From contig NZ_JACHJR010000001.1 of the NCBI RefSeq assembly GCF_014203705.1, positions 2,728,001 through 2,792,000 of the forward strand: 64,000 bases of DNA, given 5' to 3'. Shown here piece by piece: positions 1 through 14,684 of the stretch (position 1 is the first letter of the stretch; each line of letters begins with the position of its first letter). Under the pieces are notes generated by a model. That model did not search any database, was not told where the DNA came from, and saw nothing but the letters and a program-made list of their open reading frames with translations. The DNA is from Kitasatospora gansuensis. Lineage in GTDB: Bacteria > Actinomycetota > Actinomycetes > Streptomycetales > Streptomycetaceae. Made by a program: the position numbers and the translations under genes.

Positions 1-1
1 C

Positions 2-2014
<2,013 letters not shown>

Positions 2015-2023
2015 GTCGCCCAC

Positions 2024-2062
2024 CGACGACCGGCCAACCGACCGGGTGGCCGGTTCTCGTCG
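2024..2062 (+). terminator. Hairpin after glgX
   Basis: ACCGGCCA (2029-2036) pairs with TGGCCGGT (2047-2054), with an outer CGACG/CGTCG pairing. There is no T-run. It probably ends or attenuates glgX transcription before the ABC exporter operon. Confidence 0.4.
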
Positions 2063-2104
2063 ACAGGGGCGTAAAACCAGATGAGAAATGTCAGACCCTC
2101 TGCC

Positions 2105-2110
2105 TACCCT
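2105..2110 (+). promoter_or_regulatory. Possible -10 box for the ABC exporter operon
   Basis: TACCCT lies 7 nt before the ATG at 2118, and neither candidate start has a convincing Shine-Dalgarno sequence. This is the -10-to-start geometry of a leaderless mRNA, and it is the reason for preferring 2118 over the in-frame ATG at 2088. No clear -35 was found. Confidence 0.35.
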
Positions 2111-2117
2111 CTCGGCG

Positions 2118-3935
2118 ATGGCCGAGAACACGCAGCTGAGCAAATCCGACAAACCGTCACTTCCCGCACCTGAACCGCCCCGTCGGTCCACGGTGCGCTC
2201 ACTGCTGCGCCTCTGGCCGTACGCCCGGGTCGCCCGCTGGCGGATCGCCGGCTCGGTGACCGCCGCGCTGCTCGCCTCCGGCAGCGTGCTGCTGGTCCCG
2301 CTGGTGCTGCGGGCGATCGTGGACGGCCCGATCGCCCACCACGACCTCGGCGCGCTCTGGCCGCCGGCCGGGCTGCTCCTGCTGCTCGGCCTGGCCGAGG
2401 CCGGTCTGTTCGGCATCCGCCGGGTGATCGTGGCCCGGCCGCTGGCCAAGGTGGAGAGCGCCATGCGCGGCGACCTCTACGCCAAGCTCCAGCGGCTGCC
2501 GGTCTCCTTCCACGACCGCTGGCCGTCCGGGCAGCTGCTCTCCCGGGCCACCTCCGACATGTTCACCATGCGGCTCTTCCTGGCCTTCCCGCTGGTCTTC
2601 CTGATCGTCAACTCGCTGGTCTTCCTGACCGGCACGGCGATGATGTTCGCGCTGGACTGGCGGCTCGGCCTGATCACCCTGCTGCCCGCCCTCCCGCTGG
2701 TGCTGCTCACCCGGCACTTCGAGGACCGGTACTCGGGGGCCGCCCGGCGCGCCCAGGACCAGACCGGCGACCTGGCCACCGTGATCGAGGAGTCGGTGCT
2801 CGGCATCCGCATCCTCAAGGCCTTCGGCCGGCACCGCACGATGGCCGAGCGGTTCAAGCGGCAGGCCACCGAGCTGCGCTCGACCGAGCTGCACAAGGCC
2901 GACATGCTGGCCAACCTCTGGGCGGTGATCGTCGGCCTGCCCGAGATCGCGCTCGGCCTCGCGCTCGCGGTCGGCGTGGTCCGGGTCGCCGACGGCGACC
3001 TCTCCACCGGCACCCTGGTCGCCTTCCTCTCCACCGCGCTGGCGCTGCGCTGGCCGGTCGAGTCGCTCGGCTGGCTGCTCGCGTACGCCAACGAGGCGGC
3101 CACCGCGACCGACCGGTACTTCGAGGTGATGGACGAACCCGAGGACGCCCCGGCCGAGTCCACCACCGTCCCGACCGAGGACCAGGGCATCCGGTTCACC
3201 GGCGTCCGGTTCCGCTACCCCGACGCCCCCGCCGACACCCCCGACCTGCTGACCGGCATCGACCTGCACATCCGGCGCGGCGAGACGATGGCCCTGGTCG
3301 GCGCCACCGGCAGCGGCAAGACCACGCTGACCGCGCTGCTCCCCCGGCTGTACGAGACCAACGGCGGCAGCATCACGCTGGACGGCCGGGACATCCGCTC
3401 GATCCCGCTGCCCCGGCTGCGCGAGCTGGTCAGCATCGCCTTCGAGGAGCCCACCCTGTTCTCCGCCTCGGTCCGGGAGAACGTCCTGATGGGCCGTCCG
3501 GAGGCGACCGAGCAGGAGCTCGCCACCGCGCTGCGCACCGCCCAGGCCGGCTTCGTCGAGAAGCTGCCCGAGGGCACCGCGACCCAGGTCGGCGAGCAGG
3601 GCCTGAGCCTGTCCGGCGGCCAGCGCCAGCGCCTGGCGCTGGCCCGCGCGGTGGTCGGCCGCCCCGAGTTCCTGGTGCTGGACGACCCGCTCTCCGCGCT
3701 CGACGTGCACACCGAGGCGCTGGTCGAGCGGGCGCTGCGCCAGGTGCTCGCCGACACCACCGCGCTGGTGGTCGCGCACCGGCCGAGCACCGTGCTGCTG
3801 GCCGACCGGGTCGCCGTGCTGGCCGAGGGCCGGATCGTCGCCGTCGGCACCCACCAGGAGCTGCTGCACAGCTCCGCCGCCTACCGCGAGCTGATGACCG
3901 GTCAGACCGCCACCGAACGGAGCCTGGTCCGATGA
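2118..3935 (+). CDS. ABC exporter half-transporter, degenerate-site subunit
   Basis: A fused membrane and ATPase half-transporter of about 605 residues (615 from the alternative ATG at 2088). The N-terminal two thirds hold six hydrophobic segments of the exporter fold; the C-terminal third is the nucleotide-binding domain. Walker A is GATGSGKTT (about residue 393), the signature is an intact LSGGQ (about 496), and Walker B reads FLVLDDP (about 517). Asp therefore replaces the usual catalytic Glu. The stop overlaps the next gene's start by four bases (ATGA, 3932-3935), so the two are translationally coupled and very likely form a heterodimer. Substrate is unknown; multidrug or lipid export is typical of the family. 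Position beside glycogen genes gives no functional clue. Confidence 0.88.
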   Translation: MAENTQLSKSDKPSLPAPEPPRRSTVRSLLRLWPYARVARWRIAGSVTAALLASGSVLLVPLVLRAIVDGPIAHHDLGALWPPAGLLLLLGLAEAGLFGIRRVIVARPLAKVESAMRGDLYAKLQRLPVSFHDRWPSGQLLSRATSDMFTMRLFLAFPLVFLIVNSLVFLTGTAMMFALDWRLGLITLLPALPLVLLTRHFEDRYSGAARRAQDQTGDLATVIEESVLGIRILKAFGRHRTMAERFKRQATELRSTELHKADMLANLWAVIVGLPEIALGLALAVGVVRVADGDLSTGTLVAFLSTALALRWPVESLGWLLAYANEAATATDRYFEVMDEPEDAPAESTTVPTEDQGIRFTGVRFRYPDAPADTPDLLTGIDLHIRRGETMALVGATGSGKTTLTALLPRLYETNGGSITLDGRDIRSIPLPRLRELVSIAFEEPTLFSASVRENVLMGRPEATEQELATALRTAQAGFVEKLPEGTATQVGEQGLSLSGGQRQRLALARAVVGRPEFLVLDDPLSALDVHTEALVERALRQVLADTTALVVAHRPSTVLLADRVAVLAEGRIVAVGTHQELLHSSAAYRELMTGQTATERSLVR

Positions 3936-5761
3936 CCACCACCACCGTGCAGAGCGCCCCGGTCGAGGAGGAGCTGCCGAATCCCGCCGAGGACGAGGAC
4001 ATCCCCGTCCCGGCCGGCGCCCCCCGCCGCCTGCTCGGCGAGCTGCTCGGCCCGCACCGCCGCCGGATCGTGGTCGCGATGCTGGTCATCCTGGTCCAGC
4101 AGGCCGCCCTGCAGTCCGGACCGCTGCTGGTCGCGGTCGCGATGGACCGGGGCATCCCGGCGCTGCGCGAGCACGACGCGGGCCCGCTGGTCGCGGTGGT
4201 CGCCGCCTACCTCGGCTTCGCCGCGCTCTCCACCGTGCTGCAGCGCGCCTTCATCCGGCTGAGCGGCCGGATCAACCAGGACATCCTGCTCACCCTGCGC
4301 GGCCGGATCTTCCGGCACGCCCAGCGGCTCAGCCTGGACTTCCACGAGCGCTACACCTCGGGCCGGATCATCTCCCGGGCCACCAGCGACGTGGACGCGC
4401 TGCGCGAGCTGCTCGCCGAGGGCCTGCAGGAGCTGCTGACGGTCTGTCTGTCGGTCTTCTACATCTCGATCGTGCTGATGGTGATGGACTGGCGGCTCGG
4501 CTTGGCCGCGCTGCTCTCCTTCCTGCCGATGTACCTGAGCGTCAGGTCGTTCCGGCGCCGCTCGCTCAAGGTCTACCGGCGCTCCCGGACGGCGGTCGCC
4601 TCGGTGATCGTCCGGTTCACCGAGACCATGAACGGCATCCGCCCGGTCCAGGCGTTCCGCCGGGAGTCGGCCAACGAGGCCGCCTTCGGCACCGTGAACC
4701 GGCAGTCCGCCGACGCCACCGCCGACGGCCTGCTGGAGATGGCCCGCTACGTCGGCACCTCCCGGGCGATCGCCAACACCTGGATCACCGCCGTGGTGGT
4801 GCTCGGCGCCGTGCAGGTCACCGACGGCAGCCTGGAGCTCGGCGTGCTCACCGCCTTCGTGCTCTACCTGCGCCGCCTGTACGACCCGATCGACCAGCTG
4901 GCGATGTTCCTGAACAGCTATCAGTCGGCCGCCGCCGCCCTGGAGAAGATCGCCGGCCTGCTGGCCCACGAGCCCACGGTCGCCGAGCCGACCACGCCGG
5001 TCGCGCTGCCGACCTCCCGGATGAAGGGCCGCGAGGTGGTCTTCGACGACGTCCGGTTCGCCTACCGGACGGGCAAGGAGGTGCTGCCCAGCTTCGACCT
5101 GACGCTGGCCGCCGGGCAGACCACCGCCGTGGTCGGCGCCACCGGCGCGGGCAAGTCCACCCTGGCCAAGCTGCTCGCCCGGTTCTACGACCCGACCGAG
5201 GGCACCGTCCGGCTGGACGGCGTGGACCTCCGCTCACTGCCCACCGACGAGCTCAGGCGCGGCGTGGTGATGGTGACCCAGGAGTCCTTCCTGTTCTCCG
5301 GCACGGTCGCCGAGAACATCGCCATCGGCCGCCCCGGCGCCACCCGCGCCGAGGTCGAGCAGGCCGCCCGGGAGATCGGCGCGTACGAGTTCGTCGCCGC
5401 ACTGCCGGACGGCTTCGACACCGACGTCCGCAAGCGCGGCGGCCGGATCTCGGCCGGGCAGCGCCAGCTGGTCGCGTTCGCCCGGGCGCTGCTCGCCGAC
5501 CCGGCGGTGCTGATCCTGGACGAGGCCACCTCCTCACTGGACGTCCCCGGCGAGCAGGCCGTCCAGCACGCCATGCGCACCGTGCTGGCCGGCCGGACGG
5601 CGGTGATCATCGCCCACCGGCTGTCCACCGTGGAGATCGCCGACCGGGTCCTGGTGATGGACCAGGGCCGGATCGTCGAGGACGGCACCCCCGCCGACCT
5701 GATCTCCGGTCAGGGCCGCTTCGCCGACCTGCACCAGGCCTGGCGGGACAGCCTGGTCTGA
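3932..5761 (+). CDS. ABC exporter half-transporter, catalytic subunit
   Basis: Second half-transporter, 609 residues: acidic N-terminal segment, exporter membrane domain, nucleotide-binding domain. Walker A is GATGAGKST (about 400) and Walker B has the canonical Glu in LILDEATSSLD (about 525), but the signature reads ISAGQ (about 504) instead of LSGGQ. Paired with the preceding subunit (Asp at the catalytic position, intact LSGGQ) this gives one consensus and one degenerate ATP site. That is the known arrangement of heterodimeric exporters such as BmrCD and TM287/288. It starts inside the stop codon of its partner and ends at a strong two-way hairpin. Confidence 0.88.
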   Translation: MTTTTVQSAPVEEELPNPAEDEDIPVPAGAPRRLLGELLGPHRRRIVVAMLVILVQQAALQSGPLLVAVAMDRGIPALREHDAGPLVAVVAAYLGFAALSTVLQRAFIRLSGRINQDILLTLRGRIFRHAQRLSLDFHERYTSGRIISRATSDVDALRELLAEGLQELLTVCLSVFYISIVLMVMDWRLGLAALLSFLPMYLSVRSFRRRSLKVYRRSRTAVASVIVRFTETMNGIRPVQAFRRESANEAAFGTVNRQSADATADGLLEMARYVGTSRAIANTWITAVVVLGAVQVTDGSLELGVLTAFVLYLRRLYDPIDQLAMFLNSYQSAAAALEKIAGLLAHEPTVAEPTTPVALPTSRMKGREVVFDDVRFAYRTGKEVLPSFDLTLAAGQTTAVVGATGAGKSTLAKLLARFYDPTEGTVRLDGVDLRSLPTDELRRGVVMVTQESFLFSGTVAENIAIGRPGATRAEVEQAAREIGAYEFVAALPDGFDTDVRKRGGRISAGQRQLVAFARALLADPAVLILDEATSSLDVPGEQAVQHAMRTVLAGRTAVIIAHRLSTVEIADRVLVMDQGRIVEDGTPADLISGQGRFADLHQAWRDSLV

Positions 5762-5778
5762 CCGGCCGTCAGACACGA

Positions 5779-5822
5779 CCGATCCTCCCGCCCGTCGTCA
5801 GGACGACAGGCGGGAGGATCGG
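5779..5822. terminator. Bidirectional terminator between ABC exporter and glgP
   Basis: A perfect 14-bp stem (CCGATCCTCCCGCC at 5779-5792 with 5809-5822) encloses a smaller GTCGT/ACGAC pairing. It sits in the 76-bp gap between two convergent genes and can serve both strands. Confidence 0.75.
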
Positions 5823-5837
5823 TTTCGCTCCGGACCG

Positions 5838-8501
5838 CTACCGCAGCAGACCCGCGTCCATCCCGGGCGTCTCGGCCGGCAGCGCGGCCAGCCCGAGCTC
5901 GGCCGGGGAGGCCAGCAGGTGGTGCGCGGGCAGCACCCGGACGGTGTAGCCGAACGGGCCGGTCCGGCAGAGTTCCAGCGAACCCTCGTACCGGTGCCGG
6001 CCGTCCAGGTCGGGGCCGCCGGCCGGCTTGAGGGTGAGGGCCACCGCGTCGGAGATGCCGTCGCTCTCGTCCACCCGGCCGGAGACCACCTGGACGTCGA
6101 CGTCGCCGGGCTCCAGCGTGCCGAGCGAGACCTGAACCCGCAGGGTCAGGGTCGAGCCCAGCTCCTGCGCCTCGGCCAGGCCCTCGGTCTCCACGTGCTC
6201 GACCCGGACGGCCGGCCAGCCGTCCCTGATCCTGGCCTTCCAGCCGGCCAGCGCGCGGGCCCCGAGGTGATCGGACCCGGCCAGCTCGCGCCGGGCCAGC
6301 GCCGCGGGGGCGTACAGCCGCTCGACGTACTCCCGGACCATCCGCCCGGCCAGCACCTTGGGCCCGAGGGTGACCAGGGTGTGCCGGACCATCGCGATCC
6401 AGGCGTGCGGCAGCCCGTCCGCCGCCCGGTCGTAGAACCGGGCCGCGACCTGGTGCTCGATCAGGTCGTAGAGCGCGGCCGACTCGATGTCGTCCCGCCG
6501 CTCGGCCTCCGGGCTCTCCGGGTCGAGGGTGGAGGAGATGCCGTCAGCGGTCGGGATCGCCCAGCCGTTCCGGCCGTCGTACCACTCGTCCCACCAGCCG
6601 TCCAGGACGGACAGGTTGAGGCAGCCGTTCAGCGCGGCCTTCATCCCGGAGGTGCCGCAGGCCTCCAGCGGGCGGAGCGGGTTGTTCAGCCAGACGTCGC
6701 ACCCCGGGTAGAGGTGCTTGGCCATCGCCATGTCGTAGTCCGGCAGGAAGACGATCCGGTGCCGGATCTCCGGGTCGTCGGCGAACCTGACCAGCTGCTG
6801 GATCAGCCGCTTGCCGCCGTCGTCCGCCGGGTGCGCCTTGCCCGCCACCACGATCTGCACCGGGCGGGTCGGGTGCAGCAACAGCGAACGCAGCCGGACC
6901 GGGTCACGGAGCATCAGGGTGAGCCGCTTGTACGAGGGCACCCGGCGGGCGAAGCCGATGGTCAGCACGTCCGGGTCGAGCACCGTGTCGGCCCAGCCCA
7001 GCTCGGCGTCACCCGCGCCGCGCTGGTGCCAGGAGGCGCGCAGCCGCTGCCTGGCCTCGTCCACCAGCTGACTGCGCAGCGCGCGCCGCAGCTCCCAGAT
7101 CTCGCTGTTGCCGATCCGCTCCAGGCCGGTCCAGCGGCGGGCCTCGCCGGCCGCCATGGCGTCCTCGGCCTGCTCCTGGCCGAGCACCCCGGCCGCCAGC
7201 CGGACCACCGCGGGGTCGATCCAGGTCGGCGCGTGCACGCCGTTGGTGATCGAGGTGATCGGCACCTCGGCGGCGTCGAAGCCCGGCCAGAGACCGCTGA
7301 ACATGCCCCGGCTGACCTCGCCGTGCAGGGTGGAGACGCCGTTCGCCCGCTGGGCCAGCCGCAGGCCCATCGCGGCCATGTTGAACAGCTTGGGGTCACC
7401 GCCGGGCCAGCTCTCCACGCCGAGCGCGAGCACCTGGTCCACCGGGACGCCCGGGAGGGCGGCGTCCCCGCTGAAGTGACGGGCCACCAGCTCCCGGTCG
7501 AACCGGTCGATGCCGGCCGGCACGGGGGTGTGGGTGGTGAACAGCGTCCCGGCCCGGACCGCCTCCAGCGCGGCGGCGAAGTCCAGGCCCTCGCCGACCA
7601 GCTCGCTGATCCGCTCCACGCCGAGGAAGCCGGCGTGGCCCTCGTTGGTGTGGAAGACCTCGGGGGCGGGGTGCCCGGTCAGCCGGCCGTACGTCCGGAC
7701 CGCCCGGACGCCGCCGATGCCGAGCAGCATCTCCTGCAGCAGCCGGTGCTCGCTGCCGCCGCCGTACAGCCGGTCGGTCACCTCGCGCTCGGCGGCCGTG
7801 TTCGGCTCGATGTCGGAGTCGAGCAGCAGCAGCGGGACGCGGCCGACCTGGGCCTTCCAGATCTGCGCGGCCAGCGTGCGGCCGCCCGGCAGCGCGAGGT
7901 CGATCCGGCAGGGGGTGCCGTCCGGCTCGCGGAGCAGGGAGACGGCCAGCTCGTCCGGGTCGAGCAGCGGGTAGCGCTCCTGCTGCCAGCCGTCCCGGGA
8001 GAGCGACTGCCGGAAGTAGCCGTGCCGGTAGAACAGGCCGACGCCGACCAGTGGCACGCCGAGGTCGCTGGCGGCCTTCAGGTGGTCGCCGGCCAGGATG
8101 CCGAGCCCGCCGGAGTACTGCGGCAGCGCGGCGGCGATGCCGTACTCGGGCGAGAAGTACGCGATCGCGGCGGGCAGCGGGCCCGAGCCGTCGCCGGGCG
8201 ACGGCGCGCTCTGGTACCAGCGCGGGCCCGCGAGGTAGTCGCGCAGGTCGTCGGCGAGGTCGCCCAGCCGGCGTAGGAAGCGCCGGTCGGTCGCGAGCGC
8301 GGCCAGCCGGGCGGCCGGCACCTCGCCGAGCAGCCGGACCGGGTCCTCGCCGACCGCCGACCAGACCTCCGGATCGACGGAGCGGAACAGCTCCCTCGTC
8401 TCCGGATGCCAGGACCAGCGGAGGTTGAGCGCGAGCTCGTGCAGTGGCTGGAGTTGTTCGGGCAGGACGGTGCGCACGGTGAATCTGCGGATTGCCTTCA
8501 C
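5838..8501 (-). CDS. glgP: Alpha-glucan (glycogen) phosphorylase, DUF3417-containing
   Basis: Releases glucose-1-phosphate from alpha-1,4-glucan ends (GT35), 887 residues. The N-terminus (LNLRWSWHPETRELF) is the DUF3417 domain found in the compact GlgP class of actinobacteria and thermophiles. The pyridoxal-phosphate lysine lies in EACGTSGMKAALNGCLNLSV (about residue 615). The GTG start at 8501 has no Shine-Dalgarno, but TAGGCT lies 7 nt upstream, suggesting a leaderless mRNA. It is transcribed away from glgE across a long divergent region, so synthesis and breakdown of the polymer are controlled separately. Confidence 0.92.
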   Translation of the reverse strand: MKAIRRFTVRTVLPEQLQPLHELALNLRWSWHPETRELFRSVDPEVWSAVGEDPVRLLGEVPAARLAALATDRRFLRRLGDLADDLRDYLAGPRWYQSAPSPGDGSGPLPAAIAYFSPEYGIAAALPQYSGGLGILAGDHLKAASDLGVPLVGVGLFYRHGYFRQSLSRDGWQQERYPLLDPDELAVSLLREPDGTPCRIDLALPGGRTLAAQIWKAQVGRVPLLLLDSDIEPNTAAEREVTDRLYGGGSEHRLLQEMLLGIGGVRAVRTYGRLTGHPAPEVFHTNEGHAGFLGVERISELVGEGLDFAAALEAVRAGTLFTTHTPVPAGIDRFDRELVARHFSGDAALPGVPVDQVLALGVESWPGGDPKLFNMAAMGLRLAQRANGVSTLHGEVSRGMFSGLWPGFDAAEVPITSITNGVHAPTWIDPAVVRLAAGVLGQEQAEDAMAAGEARRWTGLERIGNSEIWELRRALRSQLVDEARQRLRASWHQRGAGDAELGWADTVLDPDVLTIGFARRVPSYKRLTLMLRDPVRLRSLLLHPTRPVQIVVAGKAHPADDGGKRLIQQLVRFADDPEIRHRIVFLPDYDMAMAKHLYPGCDVWLNNPLRPLEACGTSGMKAALNGCLNLSVLDGWWDEWYDGRNGWAIPTADGISSTLDPESPEAERRDDIESAALYDLIEHQVAARFYDRAADGLPHAWIAMVRHTLVTLGPKVLAGRMVREYVERLYAPAALARRELAGSDHLGARALAGWKARIRDGWPAVRVEHVETEGLAEAQELGSTLTLRVQVSLGTLEPGDVDVQVVSGRVDESDGISDAVALTLKPAGGPDLDGRHRYEGSLELCRTGPFGYTVRVLPAHHLLASPAELGLAALPAETPGMDAGLLR

Positions 8502-9089
8502 GGCGTGCAGCCTAGACCCGGGGATATGGCTGACGACCCGTCAACTCCTGTATTCCCCACCCTTTTGGACCATTGATGAGATCGCAATCGGCGCACTTGG
8601 CGACACAGGGGCGCACGGGGGCGCATTCGAAGCGGGGCCCACGCCGACGGGGCATGAACACTCGGGAACGAGAGTGTTTCCGCTGTCCGATTCACCCCTC
8701 ACTACCGTCCGAAATCGCCCCGTTACCCAGTCGTAGGTCTTGCCGCCGGTGCCAGGATGGACAAAGGTCGGTGGTGCGACGGGGAGTGCGATCCGGGTGG
8801 CGCCTCCCCCACCGCCACACGTCCGCAACCCTCTCCGCCGACGATCTCTCAACTTCCTTTAGTCCATTCGGTCTCCGTGTGCCGCTGAGGCGTGCCCTGA
8901 CCCCGCCCCCGGTCGTTTGCCGGTTCGGGTTGGGTCGCTACGGGAGCGCGCCCGAGTGCTCGCGCGCCGGGACGCACGCGAGCGGGTTGACGGGCGCCGG
9001 TCCTTCCTCACCCATGCAGTCCCCCGGCACTCCCCCGACCCCGCACCGGTCGGCGGGAGCCGCCGCCGATCTCGGGCAGGAGTCCAGGC
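8502..9089. other. 588-bp divergent intergenic region glgP / glgE
   Basis: No open frame here has the codon bias of the neighbours. On the minus strand TAGGCT (8509-8514) sits 7 nt from the glgP start and is a probable -10. On the plus strand AGGAG (9078-9082) is the glgE ribosome binding site, 7 nt before ATG 9090. I found no strong inverted repeat or obvious -35/-10 pair for glgE. Confidence 0.5.
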
Positions 9090-12949
<3,860 letters not shown>

Positions 12950-12974
12950 AGTAACGATCAGTCAGTTCACTTCC

Positions 12975-13008
12975 CTCGGGGGCGCGAAGAGAATTCACGC
13001 GCCCCCGA
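12975..13008 (+). terminator. Hairpin between treS and mak
   Basis: Perfect 12-bp stem CTCGGGGGCGCG / CGCGCCCCCGAG with an 11-nt loop and no T-run. Because mak follows in the same direction, it may be a partial terminator or an mRNA processing or stability element. Confidence 0.45.
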
Positions 13009-13178
13009 GCGATCTCTGCACCACCGCGTACGGAGAACAGCCCAACGGCCACCCACACTAAGGCGTGACACCCGAGCCCTGCTCGCGTGCCGTCGCCGTC
13101 GCGCCGCCGAAATCCGGAAGACTGACGGGCCCGGCCAGACCCGTCGGGCACTCGGCCCGCTTCCGGGGAAAGGGAGTC

Positions 13179-14657
13179 ATGTCCGAAACCTCCCGTTCTC
13201 AAGCCCATCTGCGCCAGGATGCCCCGAGACCTCTCGGGGCACGTGACGCGGGGGCTCGGAGGACCACCGCCGGGGTCAGTGAGCTGGTCCAGGCCGCGCT
13301 GCCGTTGATCATCGGCTGGCTGCCGAGCCAGCGCTGGTACGCGGGCAAGGGCCGCGCGATCACCAGGATCACCCCGGTGGTCGGCACCCCGCTCCAGGTC
13401 GGCGACCCCGCCCTGCTGCACCTGCTGCTCCAGGTCGAGTACGCGGGCGACGGCGGCTCGTCCCAGCGCGACATCTACCAGCTGCTGCTCGGCATCCGCT
13501 CCCAGGAGCCGCCCGGGATCGGCCCCGGAGCCGTGCTCGGGCGGCTCAGCGGCGGCCCGTACGACGGCGCGGCGCTCTACGACGCGGTGCACGACCCGGA
13601 GCTGACCGGCCGTCTGCTGGAGCACCTGGCCACCGGCGACCGGTTCGGCGCGCTGTCGTTCCGCCGTACGCCGGGCCCCGGGCTGCCGGGCAACCTGCCG
13701 GGCCGGGCCTCCACCGCCGAGCAGTCCAACAGCTCGGTGATCTACGGGACGGCCTTCATCCTCAAGCTGTTCCGCCGGATCAGCCCGGGCACCAACCCCG
13801 ACCTGGAGCTCACGCTGGCGCTCTCCCGGGCCGGTTCGACCCGGATCCCCCGGGTGGCCGCCTGGTTCGAGAGCCGGATGGAGGGTGCCGAACCGGCCAC
13901 CCTCGGGCTGCTCCAGCGCTACCTGCCGGACGCGGAGGACGGCTGGGAACTGGCGCTCGACCAGGTCGGACGACTGAAGGGCGACCCGTCCCCGGGCAAC
14001 TTCGCGATCGAGGCGCACCGGCTCGGCCGGGCCACCGCCGAGGTGCACCGGGTGCTCGCCCGGACCATGCCGGTGGCCCGGCTGGACCGGACCCAGACCC
14101 ACCAGCTGGCCGCCGCGATGACCGAGCGGCTGGACCAGGCGGTCGCCGCCGTCCCCGGGCTGACCAGGTATCGGTCCGCGCTGCGGGCCGCGTTCCAGGC
14201 TCTGACGGCCGATCACCTGGACGGTCTGCCGGTCCAGCGGATCCACGGCGACCTGCACCTCGGGCAGGCCATGCGCACCCCGCACGGCTGGGTGCTGCTG
14301 GACTTCGAGGGCGAGCCGGCCAAGCCGCTGGCCGAGCGCAGGCTCCCGCAGCCCGCCCTGCGGGACGTCGCGGCGATGCTGCGCTCCTTCGACTACGCCG
14401 CCGCCCACCTGCTGGCCGGTACCCCCTCGGACCCGGAGCTGGCCCATCTGGCGGCCTCCTGGGCGGGGCGGAACCGGACGGCGTACTGCGCGGGTTACGC
14501 CGCGGGCGGCGGCATGGAGCCGTCCTCGGCGCCCGAACTGATGCGGGCGCTGGAGATCGACAAGGCGGTCTACGAGGTGGTCTACGAAGCCCGGCACCGG
14601 CCGAGCTGGCTCCCCATCCCGCTGGCCGCGATCAACCGCCTGGCCCTGACCGTCTGA
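13179..14657 (+). CDS. mak: Maltokinase (Mak / Pep2)
   Basis: Phosphorylates maltose to maltose-1-phosphate, the GlgE donor. 492 residues from ATG 13179, which follows a purine-rich GGGGAAAGGGAG site; the frame stays open upstream to 13065 but the extra residues look non-coding. The phosphotransferase-type core has RIHGDLHLGQ (about 353) followed by LLDFEGEPAKPLAERR, the catalytic and metal-binding loops of this kinase family. It stands alone rather than fused to TreS. The 229-bp gap from treS is the largest in the set, so a secondary promoter is possible. Order treS-mak-glgB is typical of the GlgE pathway. Confidence 0.92.
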   Translation: MSETSRSQAHLRQDAPRPLGARDAGARRTTAGVSELVQAALPLIIGWLPSQRWYAGKGRAITRITPVVGTPLQVGDPALLHLLLQVEYAGDGGSSQRDIYQLLLGIRSQEPPGIGPGAVLGRLSGGPYDGAALYDAVHDPELTGRLLEHLATGDRFGALSFRRTPGPGLPGNLPGRASTAEQSNSSVIYGTAFILKLFRRISPGTNPDLELTLALSRAGSTRIPRVAAWFESRMEGAEPATLGLLQRYLPDAEDGWELALDQVGRLKGDPSPGNFAIEAHRLGRATAEVHRVLARTMPVARLDRTQTHQLAAAMTERLDQAVAAVPGLTRYRSALRAAFQALTADHLDGLPVQRIHGDLHLGQAMRTPHGWVLLDFEGEPAKPLAERRLPQPALRDVAAMLRSFDYAAAHLLAGTPSDPELAHLAASWAGRNRTAYCAGYAAGGGMEPSSAPELMRALEIDKAVYEVVYEARHRPSWLPIPLAAINRLALTV

Positions 14658-14684
14658 CCACCCACTCCGCAGGAGGACTCCGCC

